NCBI GenBank assembly: GCA_900470965.1
Contig: UCCS01000030.1
Coordinates: 1-64,000, forward strand
DNA from: Hyphomicrobiales bacterium
GTDB lineage: Bacteria; Pseudomonadota; Alphaproteobacteria; Rhizobiales; Rhizobiaceae
Reading direction: 5' to 3'
Length of the DNA: 64,000 nt
A program made the position numbers and the translations under genes. Under the pieces are notes generated by a model that did not search any database, was not told the origin of the DNA, and saw only the letters and a program-made list of their open reading frames with translations. Below, piece by piece: positions 45,181-53,775 of the stretch. Positions within the stretch are counted from its first letter, which is position 1; each line of letters opens with the position of its first letter.

Positions 45181-45198
45181 ACGCCGCTGTTGAGATGC

Positions 45199-45411
45199 CT
45201 ATCGAAGCCGGCGATCGACCGGGATGGTGAAGGACCAGGCGTCCGGGCGTTTGCGATTGCTGATGAACCGACGCGTGAAAGGCAGCAGGACAAACAGGCG
45301 CTTGCCGCGTTCGGCCTCCTCGGCGGGCTGGCTGTTGCGCGGGTTACCCCAGCGGTCTTCATAAAGATCCTTGAATAGCGAACTGATCGGGATCATCACT
45401 CCGTTCTCCAT
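45199..45411 (-). CDS. Small hypothetical protein divergent from lacI-type gene
   Basis: A 70-residue frame (from the ATG at 45411; a second ATG at 45396 is possible, and has GGAG sequence upstream). Sequence such as SSLFKDLYEDRWGNPRNS and GKRLFVLLPFTRRFI looks protein-like, and many residues are charged. No known family. The frame continues upstream to 45474 but that part crosses the palindromic operators and is unlikely to be coding. It is divergent from the LacI-type gene and shares its operators, which suggests that both are regulated together. Confidence 0.45.
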   Translation of the reverse strand: MENGVMIPISSLFKDLYEDRWGNPRNSQPAEEAERGKRLFVLLPFTRRFISNRKRPDAWSFTIPVDRRLR

Positions 45412-45418
45412 AATAATA

Positions 45419-45432
45419 TTGAATCGATTCAA
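45419..45432. promoter_or_regulatory. LacI-type operator 1
   Basis: A perfect 14-base palindrome, TTGAATCGATTCAA, with the central CG typical of LacI-family operators. First of three similar sites before the LacI-type gene. Confidence 0.7.
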
Positions 45433-45448
45433 AATCTCGATGGATTTA

Positions 45449-45462
45449 TTGAACCGATTCAA
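45449..45462. promoter_or_regulatory. LacI-type operator 2
   Basis: TTGAACCGATTCAA, one base different from operator 1, with its centre 30 bases away, about three helical turns. Confidence 0.7.
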
Positions 45463-45497
45463 TCTTCCTCTCATCTTAGTCGGATGTCAAGTTTATT

Positions 45498-45511
45498 TTG
45501 AACCGATACAA
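45498..45511. promoter_or_regulatory. LacI-type operator 3
   Basis: TTGAACCGATACAA, two bases different from operator 1, with its centre 49 bases from operator 2 and 51 bases before the LacI-type start codon. Confidence 0.65.
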
Positions 45512-45555
45512 TTTTTTGCTAGAGTGAACCAAATTCGGACCTGCAAGGAGTAGCT

Positions 45556-46617
45556 TTGGGCAAAGGGCATGTGAGACTGGCTGATGTCGCCAAGGCGGCA
45601 GGCGTATCGCAGGGCACGGCATCGAACGTATTCAGCCGTCCAGACGTGGTTCGGGAGGAGGTTCGCGAGCGGGTGCTCAATGTCGCACGCGAGCTCGGTT
45701 ATGGTGGGCCTGATGTCAAGGGCAGGCTGCTCAGGGCAGGGCGGGTGAACGCGATCGGCGTCGCCGCCGTCGAACCGCTTACCTATTTCTTCGACGATCC
45801 CTGGGCGCGTTCGCTGATGACCGCGATCGGTGAAGTTTGCGATGCCAGCGGCACAGGCATTGCCGTCGTATCGGCGATGAACGAGGAGCGGCTTGCCTGG
45901 AACATCAACAGCGCGCTCGTCGACGGCTTCATCCTGCTGTGCGTGGAAGGCGGAGAGAGGCTCGTGGAACTCACCCGTCAGCGCCAGCTGCCGTTCATCG
46001 CGCTGGCGCTCGGTATCGAGGATGAGACGATCCCGGCGATCGGCATCGACAATGTCGCGGGCGGAGCTGCGGCTGCGCGGCATCTGCTGGAGCTCGGGCA
46101 CCGGAATATCGCGATCCTATCGATCGGCGATGTCGATGGCCTTGTCGGGCTGGTGGCGCCCGCGCGTGTCGATCCTGAAATGGAAGCGACCCCGCGTGAC
46201 CGCATGCATGGCTACTGGCAGGCGTTAGCGGAATACGGCATTCCGCGCGACGCCGTTCCGATCCAGGGAACGTTGCATGACAGACCGAGCACCATCACGG
46301 CCATGGAAGCCCTGTTCTCCTCTGCCAATCCACCGACGGCCATTCTGGCGATGTCGGACAAGGTTGCGCTGTTTGCCATGCAGTGGCTCGCCGAGCGCGG
46401 GCTAAAAGTGCCGGAGGACGTATCCATTATCGGCTTCGACGGTGTGCCGGAAGCCGCAACCTCGCTGCCGCGCCTGACCACTGTCGCGCAGCCCTTTGCC
46501 GAAATCGCACGGCGCTCGGTGACGGCGATCCTCGAAAATGCGCTGCCGGAAGATCATGAGGCGCTCGATCTCGAACTTGTCGTAAGAGACAGTACGGCGG
46601 CGCCAAGGCTGCGGTAA
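45556..46617 (+). CDS. LacI-family transcriptional regulator
   Basis: Ligand-responsive repressor of 353 residues. The N-terminal helix-turn-helix and hinge are clear: VRLADVAKAAGVSQGTASNV, then FSRPDVVREEVRERVLNVAR and ELGYGG. The remainder is a type I periplasmic-binding fold with VDGFILLC, SIIGFDGVPEA and RLTTVAQPFAEI. The start is a TTG at 45556, six bases after AGGAG. Three LacI-type operators upstream suggest autoregulation. The ligand is unknown; no sugar or catabolic genes adjoin, so the targets may be elsewhere or the small divergent frame. A terminator follows. Confidence 0.92.
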   Translation: MGKGHVRLADVAKAAGVSQGTASNVFSRPDVVREEVRERVLNVARELGYGGPDVKGRLLRAGRVNAIGVAAVEPLTYFFDDPWARSLMTAIGEVCDASGTGIAVVSAMNEERLAWNINSALVDGFILLCVEGGERLVELTRQRQLPFIALALGIEDETIPAIGIDNVAGGAAAARHLLELGHRNIAILSIGDVDGLVGLVAPARVDPEMEATPRDRMHGYWQALAEYGIPRDAVPIQGTLHDRPSTITAMEALFSSANPPTAILAMSDKVALFAMQWLAERGLKVPEDVSIIGFDGVPEAATSLPRLTTVAQPFAEIARRSVTAILENALPEDHEALDLELVVRDSTAAPRLR

Positions 46618-46628
46618 GCTCGATAAAT

Positions 46629-46658
46629 AAAAAGGCCGGGTCGATGCCCGGCCTTTTC
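46629..46658. terminator. Bidirectional terminator after lacI-type gene
   Basis: AAAAGGCCGGG and CCCGGCCTTTT form an 11-base-pair stem with a six-base loop (46630-46657); it can serve the LacI-type gene and the convergent RND pump gene. Confidence 0.9.
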
Positions 46659-46674
46659 CTTCATGGCGTTAGGC

Positions 46675-49600
46675 TTATTCAGCCGCGAAGGGCGGCAGGC
46701 GCAGCACGTTGGTGTCGTTGCCAACCTTGCGTTTGCTTTCCGGTCTTTCGATCGCGGTCAGGCGTTCCTCCAGCGAGTCGATGTCGCTGCGGTTCTCGCG
46801 GGCGACGCGGGTGAGATCTTCGCTCGACATCGGCAGATCCTCCTTGTCCTTCTTGCCGACCAAGCGGCCGAAGATCCAGCCGAGCAGGCGGGAAAGATCG
46901 TCCATGATCAGGAAGAAGGAGGGCACGACGACGAGCGAGAGCACCGTCGAGACGATAATGCCGCCGATCACCGCGATCGCCATCGGCGCGCGGAACGAGC
47001 CGCCTTCGCCGACGCCGAGCGCGGAAGGCAGCATGCCGGCCGACATGGCGATCGAGGTCATGATGATCGGCCGGGCGCGCTTGCGGCCGGCTTCGACCAT
47101 GGCCTCGACACGAGCCATGCCCTGGTGGCGCATCTCGATCGCGAAATCGACGAGCAGGATGGCGTTCTTCGTGACGATACCCATCAGCATCAGAATGCCG
47201 ATCATGACGGGCATCGACAGCGGATTGCTGGTGACGATCAGGCCCGCCGCCACGCCACCGATGGCGAGCGGCAGCGAGAACAGGATGGTGAAGGGCTGGA
47301 TTACGTCCTTGAAGAGCAGGATCAGCACCGTCAGCACCAAGAGGAGGCCCATCAGCATGGCGTTAACGAAGCTCTGCTGCATCTCCGTCTGCACCTTGGT
47401 ATCGCCGCTTTCGGCAAGATGCACCGTGGCCGGGATCTTGGCCTCGTTGACGATCTGGCGGAAGCGGGCCGAAGCCGTGTCGAGCGCCACGCCCTGTGGC
47501 AGGTCGGAGCCGATCGAGACGACGCGGTAGCGGTTGTTGCGCTTGATCGAGCTGACGCCTTCCGAATAGTCGATATTGGCGACGCTTGCGAGCGGAACGG
47601 TGCCGCCGCGGGCGGTCTGGATCTTCAATGCCCGGATGGCCGCGAGATCACGGCGCATGTCGAGTGCGGCCTGAACCCGGATCGGGATCTGGCGATCGTC
47701 GAGCGAGATCTTGGCAAGGGCTGCGTCCACATCGCCGATGGTGGCGACACGGATCGTCTCGGAGATCTGCTGCGGCGTGATGCCGAGGCGGGCGGCTTCG
47801 TCCTTGCGCGGGTAGACCTGCAATTCCGGACGGGGCAGCGCGCCGTCGGCGCTGACATTCGCCAGCAGCGGATCGGCACGCAGCTTGGATTCCAGAATGC
47901 CGACCGCATCATTCAGGTCCTTCTCGTTCTTGGAGAGGAAGTTGAAGGACAGGTCGCGTTCGCCGCGGTCGTTGAGCTTGAGGATATGGACGTCGGGAAT
48001 GTCGCGCAGCTTGGCGAAGACTTCCTTTTCGATATCCCATTGCGGACGTTCGCGGCCGTGGACTTCCACCTTCGGCAGCATCGGGCCGATGACGGGAATA
48101 TGGCCGAGCACATCGTTGACCACCTTCTTGACCAGCGACTGGTCGAGCTTGTGGAGCGCAAGCGTGATCGTCGCACGGCGCAGTTCGAGATCGCCCTTCG
48201 GCGATGCGCCGCCGAGAACGAAGACGCTTTCGACGCCGTTGATGTCCTTGACCCTGTCATAGATCGCATCGGTCGTCTTCTCGGTGTCGTCGAGCCGGGC
48301 ATTGGGCGGCAGTTCGACGGAGAGAACGATGCGCGAGGCGTCTTCCGGCGGCAGGAAGCTGCCGGGAACCTGCATCAGCAGGAAGACAGAACCGATCAGG
48401 AAACCGATCGCCGCAAGCAGCGTCGCGTAACGCGTGTACCAGTGCCCGGTCGTGCCCCGCACCAGGCGCGTATAGCCCTTCATCAGCAGGCCGTCATTGT
48501 CGTGATGGTCTTCCATGCCGTCTTCGGCACGCATCAAATAGGCGGCCATCATCGGGGTGATGAGGCGCGCCACCATCAGTGAGAAGAAAACAGAGAAGGC
48601 GACGGTCAGGCCGAACTGGATGAAGTACTGGCCCGGAATGCCCGGCATGAAGGAAACCGGCACGAAGACCGCGATGATGGTGAAGGTGGTGGCGATGACG
48701 GCAAGGCCGATTTCATCAGCCGCCTCGATCGCCGCCCGATAGGGCGTCTTGCCCATCTTGATATGGCGGGCGATGTTTTCGATTTCTACGATCGCATCGT
48801 CGACGAGAATACCCGTCGCAAGCGTCAAGGCCAGGAAGCTGACAAGGTTCAGCGAGAAGCCCATCATGTCCATGACCCAGAAGGTCGGGATGGCGGAGAG
48901 CGGTAGCGCGATTGCAGAGATCAGGGTCGCACGCCAGTTCCTGAGAAACAGAAGGACGACGATGATGGCGAGGAGAGCACCTTCGAGCAGCGTATGGATG
49001 GCGGCTTCGTAGTTGCCGTAGGTGAAATAGACCGAATCGTCGATCAGCTCGATCTTTACGTTCGGGTTTTCGCCCCGCACCTTGTCGAGGCTCTGCGCCA
49101 CGGTTTCGGCGACGCTGACTTCGCTGGCGCCCTTCGAGCGGAAGACGCCGAAGGTAACGACAGGCGTATCATTGAAGCGCGAGAAGGATTTCGGCTCCTC
49201 GTAGGTGTCCTTGATGACGCCGAGATCGGACAGCTTGACGAAGCGACCGTTCGGCAGAGCAATCGTCGTGTCGGCAAGCTCGGCGACGTTGCGGGCATCG
49301 CCGAGAACGCGGATCGCCTGCTCGCTGCCGGCCACCTGGCCGCGGCCGGAGCCGAGATCGACATTGGTGCCGCGCAGCTGCTGATTCACGCTCGCGGCAG
49401 TGATGCCATATGCATCGAGCTTGCCGGGGGTGAGTTCGATGCGCACTTCGCGCTCTGCGCCACCGTAGCGGTCGACGCGGCCGATGCCGGACTGGCCCTG
49501 CAGTGAACGTTTGATCGTGTCGTCAACGAACCAGGAGAGTTCCTCCAGCGACAGGTCTGGCGAGGATACGGCGAAAGTCTGGATCGCCTGGCCTTCAACA

Positions 49601-49995
49601 TCGACCTTGGAGACAATCGGTTCTTCGATGTTTGCCGGCAGATCGCTGCGGATACGGTCGATCGCGTCCTTGGTGTCCTGCACGGCCTGTTCGGTCGGCA
49701 CTTCCATACGGAACATGACGTTGGTCTGCGAGCTGCCGTCGGTCACCGTCGACTGGATCTCGTCGATGCCGGTGATCGAGGCGACCGCGTCTTCGATCTC
49801 CTTCGTCACCTGCATTTCGAGTTCGGCAGGCGAGGCGCCACTCTGCGTCACGCTGATCGAAACCAGCGGCACGTCGATGTTGGGAAAGCGGGTGATCGGC
49901 AGCGAGTTGAAGGACTGCATGCCGATGAACACCAGCAGGCAGAAGGCCAGGAGCGGCGCGATCGGATTTCGAATGGACCAGGCTGAAAAATTCAT
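46675..49995 (-). CDS. RND multidrug efflux permease (HAE1/AcrB-type)
   Basis: Inner-membrane drug/proton antiporter, 1106 residues with the usual twelve helices and two large periplasmic loops. The proton-relay aspartates are D399 and D400 in ATGILVDDAIVEIENIAR, and the partner lysine is in MGIVTKNAILLVDFA. SIRNPIAPLLAFCLL at the start is typical. The length exceeds AcrB by about 60 residues owing to a soluble C-terminal tail (ending VLRLPPFAAE). It follows the adaptor gene in the same operon. The substrates cannot be inferred; no outer-membrane partner is in the operon. Confidence 0.93.
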   Translation of the reverse strand: MNFSAWSIRNPIAPLLAFCLLVFIGMQSFNSLPITRFPNIDVPLVSISVTQSGASPAELEMQVTKEIEDAVASITGIDEIQSTVTDGSSQTNVMFRMEVPTEQAVQDTKDAIDRIRSDLPANIEEPIVSKVDVEGQAIQTFAVSSPDLSLEELSWFVDDTIKRSLQGQSGIGRVDRYGGAEREVRIELTPGKLDAYGITAASVNQQLRGTNVDLGSGRGQVAGSEQAIRVLGDARNVAELADTTIALPNGRFVKLSDLGVIKDTYEEPKSFSRFNDTPVVTFGVFRSKGASEVSVAETVAQSLDKVRGENPNVKIELIDDSVYFTYGNYEAAIHTLLEGALLAIIVVLLFLRNWRATLISAIALPLSAIPTFWVMDMMGFSLNLVSFLALTLATGILVDDAIVEIENIARHIKMGKTPYRAAIEAADEIGLAVIATTFTIIAVFVPVSFMPGIPGQYFIQFGLTVAFSVFFSLMVARLITPMMAAYLMRAEDGMEDHHDNDGLLMKGYTRLVRGTTGHWYTRYATLLAAIGFLIGSVFLLMQVPGSFLPPEDASRIVLSVELPPNARLDDTEKTTDAIYDRVKDINGVESVFVLGGASPKGDLELRRATITLALHKLDQSLVKKVVNDVLGHIPVIGPMLPKVEVHGRERPQWDIEKEVFAKLRDIPDVHILKLNDRGERDLSFNFLSKNEKDLNDAVGILESKLRADPLLANVSADGALPRPELQVYPRKDEAARLGITPQQISETIRVATIGDVDAALAKISLDDRQIPIRVQAALDMRRDLAAIRALKIQTARGGTVPLASVANIDYSEGVSSIKRNNRYRVVSIGSDLPQGVALDTASARFRQIVNEAKIPATVHLAESGDTKVQTEMQQSFVNAMLMGLLLVLTVLILLFKDVIQPFTILFSLPLAIGGVAAGLIVTSNPLSMPVMIGILMLMGIVTKNAILLVDFAIEMRHQGMARVEAMVEAGRKRARPIIMTSIAMSAGMLPSALGVGEGGSFRAPMAIAVIGGIIVSTVLSLVVVPSFFLIMDDLSRLLGWIFGRLVGKKDKEDLPMSSEDLTRVARENRSDIDSLEERLTAIERPESKRKVGNDTNVLRLPPFAAE

Positions 49996-50007
49996 CGGAT
50001 GGTCTCT

Positions 50008-51210
50008 TTAGTTGGAAGCCGGAGGCTGTTCACGCACCGGAGTGATATGGTCACCGTCGCGGACATAAGCGCCCGCCTTGGCCACGACCTCGTCGCCGGT
50101 CTTCAATCCATTGACGATCTCGACATAGGCACCGTCCTGGATGCCGGTCTCGACCTTGGCGTATTTCACCACGCCATCCTCGACCCTGCGGGCGGAGGAG
50201 CCTTCGTTGCTGGTGAGCACTGCCGTCAGGGGAAGCGATACGCCCTCCGTCTCGCGAACGATGATCTCGGCGCTGCCATACATGCCGGAACGCGCCTTGC
50301 TGTCATCGTCGATAGAGATATGGACGAGGCCGAGGCGGGTGACCGGATCGACGGTCGGCGACACCAGGCGCACGGCGCCGGAAAGCTTCTCGCGGCTGCC
50401 GGAAAGCGAAATCGTCGCCTTCTGGCCGGCCATGATCCTGACGATGTCGCTTTCGGCGACTTCGGCGACAAGTTCGACGTCGCCGTCGCGGATGACGGTG
50501 AATAGCGGATCGCCGTTGCCGGCGGCAATAGCGCCGACCTTGGCGTTCTTGGCTGAAATGATGCCCGCGACCGGTGTCTTCACATCGGTGCGCGCCAGTT
50601 TCAGGTCCGCGTCGGCGATCTGGCTGTCGAAGACCTTGAGATCGGCTTCGGCGACCTCGATCGCCTGCTCGGCGGAGGAGACGCGGGCATTGGCGGCGGC
50701 GGCAGTTGCATCGGCCTGCTCGACCTGGGCGGTCGAAACCGTACCCTTCTTGACCATTTCCTGGGCGCGGACCTGCTGCTGCCTTGCCTGCTCGGCATTG
50801 GCCTGAGCCTCGACGAGCTGGGCGCGTAGCTGGGCAAGGCTTGCCTCGCCCTTGGCTTTCGTCGCCATCATCTGGCTCTTCGTCAAGACCAGAGCGTCAT
50901 CGTTCAGCGTCGCCAGCGTGCTTTCCGCCTGAACCTTGTCGCCGACATCGGCCTTCAGGGTGCGGATGGAGAGGCCTTCGACCTGCGGCTGGATATAGAC
51001 TTCCTCGACGGGCTTGACCGTTCCCGTGCCGATGACACGGTCGACGAGGGTGCGGTTTACGGCCTTGGTGACAACGATTGCCGGCAGGTTCTGCAGAGCC
51101 TGGGCCTGCGGCTGGGTGGCCTTGGGTTCCTGCGCAAATACAGCCGAGGCCGCAAATGCAGCAACAAGAAAAGTGGAGGCGCGTAGTAATGCGTGCGGCT
51201 TCAGTGCCAT
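50008..51210 (-). CDS. RND efflux periplasmic adaptor (membrane fusion protein)
   Basis: Adaptor joining the RND pump to an outer-membrane channel. The 400-residue protein has a signal peptide (LLRASTFLVAAFAASAVFAQ), barrel-lipoyl sequences (VYIQPQVEGLSIRTLKADVG near the start, then TPVAGIISAKNAKVGAIAAG), and a long helical hairpin between (SQMMATKAKGEASLAQLRAQ). The start at 51210 is the best candidate, because the signal peptide begins there; the frame is open to 51318. Its stop lies 12 bases before the pump gene. Confidence 0.9.
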   Translation of the reverse strand: MALKPHALLRASTFLVAAFAASAVFAQEPKATQPQAQALQNLPAIVVTKAVNRTLVDRVIGTGTVKPVEEVYIQPQVEGLSIRTLKADVGDKVQAESTLATLNDDALVLTKSQMMATKAKGEASLAQLRAQLVEAQANAEQARQQQVRAQEMVKKGTVSTAQVEQADATAAAANARVSSAEQAIEVAEADLKVFDSQIADADLKLARTDVKTPVAGIISAKNAKVGAIAAGNGDPLFTVIRDGDVELVAEVAESDIVRIMAGQKATISLSGSREKLSGAVRLVSPTVDPVTRLGLVHISIDDDSKARSGMYGSAEIIVRETEGVSLPLTAVLTSNEGSSARRVEDGVVKYAKVETGIQDGAYVEIVNGLKTGDEVVAKAGAYVRDGDHITPVREQPPASN

Positions 51211-51560
51211 GCGTCTTCGTCCAATCTCTTGACAGGATCGGCCGGACTCGCGTGTCGTCATGCAACTCGCGAACCGGGCAAATGCCGTCTTCCAAATCTC
51301 AGAGGTATTTACCCGCATCTCATCTGCCGGAACGCGTCATCCCTCTCCGGCAAATCCAGCTAGAACGTGGTATCGATTTGCTCCACGTGCAAGCCTGGCA
51401 GAAAATAATTCCCCATGAGATAATATTAATTACCATTGCGGGGCTCATCAATCACCTCAGGGTTATGTGAACATGACGATGATTGATCGGCTCTCATATG
51501 CTTCGACGTTTGACGCCTGATAAATGCGACAGTTGCAAGGCGATTTTTTTCATTGAGTGC
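51211..51560. other. Intergenic region between adaptor gene and ABC importer terminator
   Basis: About 350 bases, AT-rich near its centre, upstream of the efflux operon. It should hold the pump promoter, but I see no clear operator or small gene. Confidence 0.5.
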
Positions 51561-51596
51561 AAAAAATAGAAACGCGCGGGAGATTCTCCCGCGCGC
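51561..51596 (-). terminator. Terminator of the pyrimidine importer operon
   Basis: CGCGCGGGAG and CTCCCGCGCG pair with a three-base loop (51573-51595), followed on the minus strand by a T-rich tract (complement of 51561-51572). It lies 26 bases after the substrate-binding protein stop. Confidence 0.88.
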
Positions 51597-51621
51597 GTTG
51601 CATTTTGGTATCGCTATGCCG

Positions 51622-52593
51622 TTACTTGGCGGCGGCGTCAGTGATGTCGTGGGTCCAGGCGCCCGATGGCTCCTTGTTGATGATCTTCTGGTCGAGCAGG
51701 GCCTTCGCCGTACGATCATAGAGCGTGGTGTCGAGTTTGCCGGTGCCGTCACCGATCAGCTTGGCGACTTCGCCCATCATGCGCTTCTGGTGGTTTTCGT
51801 CCTGGCCGCCGGCGTCGACGACGATTCCGGCTGCTTCATCCGGGTTCTCCATGGCGTATTTCCAGCCCTTCATCGAAGCGCGGACGAACTTGACCATCTT
51901 TTCCTTGAAGGCCGGATCCTTCAGCTTTTCTTCCGAAGCATAGAGACCGTCTTCCAACAGGTCGTTGCCCATGGCGGTGTAGTTGAAGACGGTGAGATCT
52001 TCCGGCTTCAGGCCGGCATCGATTGCCTGCCAGTATTCATTATAGGTCATGACGGAAATGCAGTCGGCCTGCTTCTGCAGCAGCGGCTGAACGTCGAAGC
52101 TCTGCTTGAGTACCGTCACACCGTCAGGGCCGCCATCGGTCTTGAGGCCGAGCTTGCTCATCCAGGCGAAGAAAGGATATTCGTTGCCGAAGAACCAGAC
52201 GCCGAGGGTATGGCCCTTGAAATCGGCTTCGGTCTTGACCGGGCCGTCCTTGCGGCAGATCATTTCCATGCCCGACTTCTGATAGGGCTGGGCGATGTTG
52301 ACCAGCGGAACGCCCTTTTCGCGAGCAACCAGCGCACCACCCATCCAGTCGACGATCACATCGGCGCCGCCGCCGGCGATCACCTGCTCGGGAGCGATAT
52401 CGGGGCCGCCTGGCTTGATATCGACGTCGAGGCCTTCTTCTTCATAGTAGCCCTTGTCCTTGGCGACGTAGTAGCCGGCGAATTGCGACTGGGTGACCCA
52501 CTTCAACTGGAGCGCCACCTTGTCGGCCGCCATCGCGTGGGCGGCGGCAAGCGACATAGCGCTCGCCATCATTGCAACCATTAATTTTTTCAT
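51622..52593 (-). CDS. ABC transporter substrate-binding protein (NMT1/THI5-like, probable pyrimidine importer)
   Basis: Periplasmic binding protein, 323 residues, with a signal peptide (MKKLMVAMMASAMSLAAAHA). The start of the mature protein, VALQLKWVTQSQFAGYYVAK, and EEEGLDVDIKPGG are typical of the NMT1/THI5-like family that binds pyrimidines and thiamine precursors. It is the last gene of the importer set (ATPase, two permeases, binding protein), which is next to dihydropyrimidinase and a RutR-like regulator, so uracil, thymine or a dihydropyrimidine is a likely ligand. No direct proof of the ligand. Confidence 0.88.
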   Translation of the reverse strand: MKKLMVAMMASAMSLAAAHAMAADKVALQLKWVTQSQFAGYYVAKDKGYYEEEGLDVDIKPGGPDIAPEQVIAGGGADVIVDWMGGALVAREKGVPLVNIAQPYQKSGMEMICRKDGPVKTEADFKGHTLGVWFFGNEYPFFAWMSKLGLKTDGGPDGVTVLKQSFDVQPLLQKQADCISVMTYNEYWQAIDAGLKPEDLTVFNYTAMGNDLLEDGLYASEEKLKDPAFKEKMVKFVRASMKGWKYAMENPDEAAGIVVDAGGQDENHQKRMMGEVAKLIGDGTGKLDTTLYDRTAKALLDQKIINKEPSGAWTHDITDAAAK

Positions 52594-52647
52594 TTTCTTG
52601 TTCCCTCTGAAGTTATGCCCAGGCCCTGGTGCGGGGCCGGGGCACGT

Positions 52648-53775
52648 CTAACCACCACGGATAGACGGATGCCAGAACGTCACCGCCCTCTCGGCAAGGG
52701 CGACGACACCATAGAAGATCGAGCCTGCAAGCGCCGCGACGGCGATCTCGGCCCAGACCATGTCGACATTCATGCGGCCGATCTCCGTGGAGATGCGGAA
52801 GCCCATGCCGACGATCGGCGTTCCGAAGAATTCCGCAACGATGGCACCAATCAGAGCCAGCGTCGAGTTGATCTTCAGTGCATTGAAAATGAAGGGCATT
52901 GCGGCGGGAAGCCTGAGCTTGACCAGCGTCTGCCAGTAGTTCGATGCATAGGTGCGCATCAGGTCGCGCTCCATGTTGCCGGAGGCGGCTAGCCCTGCAA
53001 CGGTGTTCACCAGCATCGGGAAGAAGGTCATGATGATGACGACGGCCGCCTTCGACGGCCAGTCGAAGCCGAACCACATGACCATGATCGGTGCCACGCC
53101 GATCATCGGCAGGGCCGAAACCAAATTGCCGATCGGCAGCAAGCCGCGGCGCAGAAAGGCGAAACGGTCGGCAAGGATGGCGACGACGAAGCCGCTGACG
53201 CAGCCGATGGTGTAACCGATCAGAACGGCCTTGAAGATCGTTTGCCTGATATCTTCGCCGAGGATCGGCAGGGAGCCTATGATGCGTGCGCCAATCGCGG
53301 ACGGCGGTGGCAGCAGCACGAAAGGGACACCCGCGCCGCGCGTGATTGTTTCCCAGATGATGAGGATCCAGGTGCCGAAGATTGCCGGGATCAGCAGCCG
53401 CAGCAGCCACTGGCCGGACGGTGTTGTCGGCTTGAGTTCCGAAAGCTCCGTCACGCAGCGCCAGGCAAGCAACCAGCAGGCGGCCAGCAGCAGGAAGAAG
53501 GAGGTGCCGGCGAAGCCTTCATTGCCCGAAAGTGTACCGAGCAGAAGCCATGCCGCACCATGAGCGCCGATGAAGAGGGCGGTTGCGACAAGCGATGTGG
53601 ATAGGGGCGCGAAGGAGATCAGTGCTGCGACGATCGCAAGCAGTGCGATCAGGATGACAGTTCCTGCGGACGGAGGCTGTGTGGCACCGGCCCCAAAGAC
53701 AGGCAGCATGACCATTGCGCCTGCCACGCAGAGGAGAGCGATCAGGCCCTGCCAGGAAAGCACGATTTGCTTCAT
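52648..53775 (-). CDS. ABC transporter permease (pyrimidine importer), component 2
   Basis: A 375-residue permease. The first 150 residues contain four or five extra membrane segments (for example LIALLCVAGAMVMLPVFG, SLVATALFIGAHGAAWLLLG) before the BPD-type permease core with the coupling EAA loop (ASNYWQTLVKLRLPAAMPFI, FNALKINSTLALIGAIVAEF). The start at 53775 (MKQIVLSW) overlaps the upstream permease stop as ATGA; an open frame continues further back inside that gene. Such an extended permease is unusual for this family. Confidence 0.9.
   Translation of the reverse strand: MKQIVLSWQGLIALLCVAGAMVMLPVFGAGATQPPSAGTVILIALLAIVAALISFAPLSTSLVATALFIGAHGAAWLLLGTLSGNEGFAGTSFFLLLAACWLLAWRCVTELSELKPTTPSGQWLLRLLIPAIFGTWILIIWETITRGAGVPFVLLPPPSAIGARIIGSLPILGEDIRQTIFKAVLIGYTIGCVSGFVVAILADRFAFLRRGLLPIGNLVSALPMIGVAPIMVMWFGFDWPSKAAVVIIMTFFPMLVNTVAGLAASGNMERDLMRTYASNYWQTLVKLRLPAAMPFIFNALKINSTLALIGAIVAEFFGTPIVGMGFRISTEIGRMNVDMVWAEIAVAALAGSIFYGVVALAERAVTFWHPSIRGG

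Noticed and set aside
46663..48582. A 639-codon open frame on the plus strand opposite the RND pump gene.
   Set aside because: It lies antisense to a clear RND gene, its translation is full of His, Arg, Asp and Gln in a pattern made by high-GC antisense codons, and it has no ribosome-binding site or domain.
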